This document shows positions 62,424 to 64,000 of a stretch of 64,000 nt of DNA, in pieces. A program made the position numbers and the translations under genes. The DNA comes from Symbiodinium natans (lineage: Eukaryota > Sar > Dinophyceae > Suessiales > Symbiodiniaceae). Location of the stretch: positions 534,001 to 598,000 of the forward strand of contig CAJNDS010001502.1 in NCBI GenBank assembly GCA_905221605.1, read 5' to 3'. The notes under the pieces were generated by a model. That model was not told the DNA's origin and did not search any database. It saw only the letters and a list, made by a program, of their open reading frames with translations. Positions within the stretch are counted from its first letter, which is position 1; every line of letters begins with the position of its first letter.

Positions 62424-64000
62424 ATGGCGCAAGCTTCAGAAGGAACGGCTGAAGCAGCGGCAGGAGCCACCGGAGGTGTGAGCCATCTCCCGTGGCAGCA
62501 GGTCCCGAAGTTTACGCCAGGGGTGACAAGCGTGGACGAGTACTCTCAACGGCTTCGCTTTCTCAAAGAGTTGTGGCCAGCCGAGCATCTGTCGTTGTTG
62601 GCTCCCCGGGCAGCCCTCTTGGTGGAGGGGGCCGCCTTCCAAAAGGTGAGCCGGATCAAGCCCGAGCAGTTGCGAGGACCGGATGGTGTGAAGTACCTTG
62701 TGGAGTCGCTGGGCGGGTCTTGGGGAAAGACCACAGTGGAGGAGCGATACCACTTCTTTGAGCAGGCCATCTTTCAGACGCAACAGAAGGCGGACGAGAG
62801 TAACGATTCGTACATTGCCAGACACGACGCTTTCTTTGAGGAACTCTTGAGCCGTGGGGTGACCCTTGAAGAGATCCGCGCCTATGTTCTTCTCCGTCAT
62901 TCCTTGTTGGCCCCGGAGGACAAGAAGCGTGTGATCGTGGAAGCCAAGGGCGACTTGAAGTACCAAGAAACGGTCCGAGCAGTGCGGCTCTTGGGGTCCA
63001 AGTTCTTCACAGACTTTCAGAACCGTAGTGGCCCGGGAAATGCCAAGGCAATGGATCGAAGCAAGGTCTACGACATCCACATGACGACAGACGACGACAC
63101 CTTTGAGGAAGTGCACATGGCGATGGGACAGGACGAGGACCTCAGCGATGAGCTCATCCTGGCTCACTTCCTTGAGGCCAATGACGAGGACGCCATCTAC
63201 ATCACGGAGTTTGAAGATCAGATAGTGGAGGCGGTGCAGGAGAGTGAGTTGGCCCCAGTCTTTGCCTCGTACCAAGAAGCTCGTCAAAAGCTGCGGGACA
63301 AAGCAAAGTCCAGGGGGTTCTGGCCCATCAAGGGCAAGATGAAGGGGAAGGGCCAGTCCGGGAAGAGAGGCAAGGGTTATGGTTCCTGGGATGGGGGCCG
63401 TCGACGTTCCCTTGCAGATCGGATCGCCAACTCCAACTGCAAACAATGTGGGGCCAAAGGGCACTGGAAGCGGGAGTGCCCGAAGAACGACGCTAAGCCA
63501 GAGGCGACCTTGTTTGCCCAGATCCAGCCGACCGATCCCTTCCAATCGGAGGTTCTCCAGACCCTGCCAGACTCCGAGCCCTTCAACATCGATGAGGACG
63601 ACAGCGCATGGACACAGAGAGGGGTTAGCACAGGGACAGGGAATACTGGAGTAATTCAGGACTTCGGGGAGACTTGCTTTATGGTTGCGCCAAAGGTGGG
63701 GCCTTCTTTGTCTCTCGAGTCTTGCCTTGCACGACGTTTGTTAATGATTCACAGGACATGTAGGACGCCAAGCTGTGCGCCGCCGGGTGCATCTTCTGAG
63801 GCGCAAGGGCCGGCCACCGCGCCGAAGCAGGCAGTTTTGAGACGCAGCAAGCCCAGTCCCATAATTCCTGAAGCAATTCTAGTAGCCACTGTAGGTACTG
63901 AGGGGGTGCTAGATACAGGGGCCAGTAGGACTGTGCTAGGAGACCAAAGGGTTCGAGAAGTGATAAGCGGTCTTGCTGCAGAGTGTCGCGGTCGAGTAAG
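62424..64000 (+). CDS. Gag-protease polyprotein of a copia-type retrotransposon, 5' part
   Basis: Open frame from ATG 62424 (GCCATGGCG context) through the window edge, at least 525 codons. Residues about 20-290 form the helical Gag region (VDEYSQRLRFLKELWPAEHL, YHFFEQAIFQTQQ, EEIRAYVLLRHSLLAPEDKK). A Lys/Gly-rich stretch leads to a CCHC zinc knuckle near residues 339-352 (CKQCGAKGHWKREC), which binds element RNA. Near 495-505 is the aspartic-protease active-site motif (LDTGASRTVLG). Gag packages the RNA and the protease cuts the polyprotein. No internal stop was found, so this copy may be active. A 369-codon frame on the other strand (62436-63545) is its shadow. Confidence 0.88.
   Translation, partial: MAQASEGTAEAAAGATGGVSHLPWQQVPKFTPGVTSVDEYSQRLRFLKELWPAEHLSLLAPRAALLVEGAAFQKVSRIKPEQLRGPDGVKYLVESLGGSWGKTTVEERYHFFEQAIFQTQQKADESNDSYIARHDAFFEELLSRGVTLEEIRAYVLLRHSLLAPEDKKRVIVEAKGDLKYQETVRAVRLLGSKFFTDFQNRSGPGNAKAMDRSKVYDIHMTTDDDTFEEVHMAMGQDEDLSDELILAHFLEANDEDAIYITEFEDQIVEAVQESELAPVFASYQEARQKLRDKAKSRGFWPIKGKMKGKGQSGKRGKGYGSWDGGRRRSLADRIANSNCKQCGAKGHWKRECPKNDAKPEATLFAQIQPTDPFQSEVLQTLPDSEPFNIDEDDSAWTQRGVSTGTGNTGVIQDFGETCFMVAPKVGPSLSLESCLARRLLMIHRTCRTPSCAPPGASSEAQGPATAPKQAVLRRSKPSPIIPEAILVATVGTEGVLDTGASRTVLGDQRVREVISGLAAECRGRV

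Larger units (their letters stand above)
62079..64000 (+). mobile_element. 5' part of a copia-type LTR retrotransposon
   Basis: Inferred LTR, primer site, short leader, then a gag-protease frame open to the end of the window. The pol part and the 3' LTR lie beyond 64000. It also starts inside a telomere-type tract, as does the element at 44400, though with a different LTR and a different kind of primer site. Confidence 0.78.

Noticed and set aside
62436-63545. 369-codon minus-strand frame
   Set aside because: Exact antisense of the gag frame, which has clear CCHC and protease motifs on the plus strand.

Overview
The window looks like nuclear DNA of a dinoflagellate, probably a Suessiales/Symbiodiniaceae-type genome; the species cannot be told. 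Four observations support this: dozens of short internal tracts of the TTTAGGG/CCCTAAA telomere-type heptamer on both strands; a spliceable leucine-rich-repeat gene whose introns use GC-AG as well as GT-AG borders; a violaxanthin de-epoxidase-like gene with a secretory-type leader, as expected for a photosynthetic alga with a complex plastid; and LTR retrotransposons with eukaryotic initiator-tRNA-type primer sites. Gene density is very low. Most long open frames are antisense or low-complexity artefacts.

Layout. 0.2-0.9 kb: a minus-strand LRR (FBXL/AMN1-like) gene made of tiny exons, running off or decaying at the left end. 1-30 kb: mostly non-coding, with telomere-type tracts, microsatellites and five families of short inverted-repeat elements (called A-E here). 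22.2-25.4 kb: a non-coding unit of about 3.2 kb bounded by inverted poly(C)/ATGATCCACAC ends. It holds repeated hairpins, duplicated blocks and a large head-to-head palindromic array. 30.9-32.6 kb: a high-affinity nitrate transporter (NRT2/NNP) pseudogene whose middle third is inverted in place. 32.7-33.4 kb: a trinucleotide-repeat desert. 39.0-39.4 kb: a variant TTAGGGGG array. 42.4-42.8 kb: a nearly pure poly(G) tract. 44.4-53.2 kb: an 8.84-kb LTR element on the minus strand. 53.2-59.2 kb: non-coding with a few exon-like scraps. 59.35-61.06 kb: the intact VDE-like gene, minus strand. 62.08 kb to the end: the 5' part of a copia-type retrotransposon (LTR, primer site, Gag with a zinc knuckle, start of protease), plus strand.

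The most unusual object is the 44.4-53.2 kb element. It has two 286-bp LTRs that read as identical, a 6-bp target duplication (TAGGGT) taken from a telomere-type tract, a primer site matching the anticodon arm of initiator tRNA-Met (a half-tRNA primer, as in Drosophila copia), and a polypurine tract. Inside it carries no recognisable protease, reverse transcriptase, RNase H or integrase. Instead it has two overlapping frames, offset by -1, that together encode a protein of roughly 2,600 residues with a WW-like motif, an S1-like RNA-binding domain, six CCCH zinc fingers in two clusters, a SAM-like segment and basic nuclear-type signals. I read it as a recently moved, non-autonomous LTR element carrying a giant RNA-binding protein. 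It presumably depends on the reverse transcriptase of another element, possibly of the copia type seen at the right end.

A second theme is the link between telomere-type heptamers and mobile DNA. Both LTR elements start inside TTTAGGG tracts, one inverted-repeat element abuts CCCTAAA, and another contains a CCCTAAA tract between its inverted ends.
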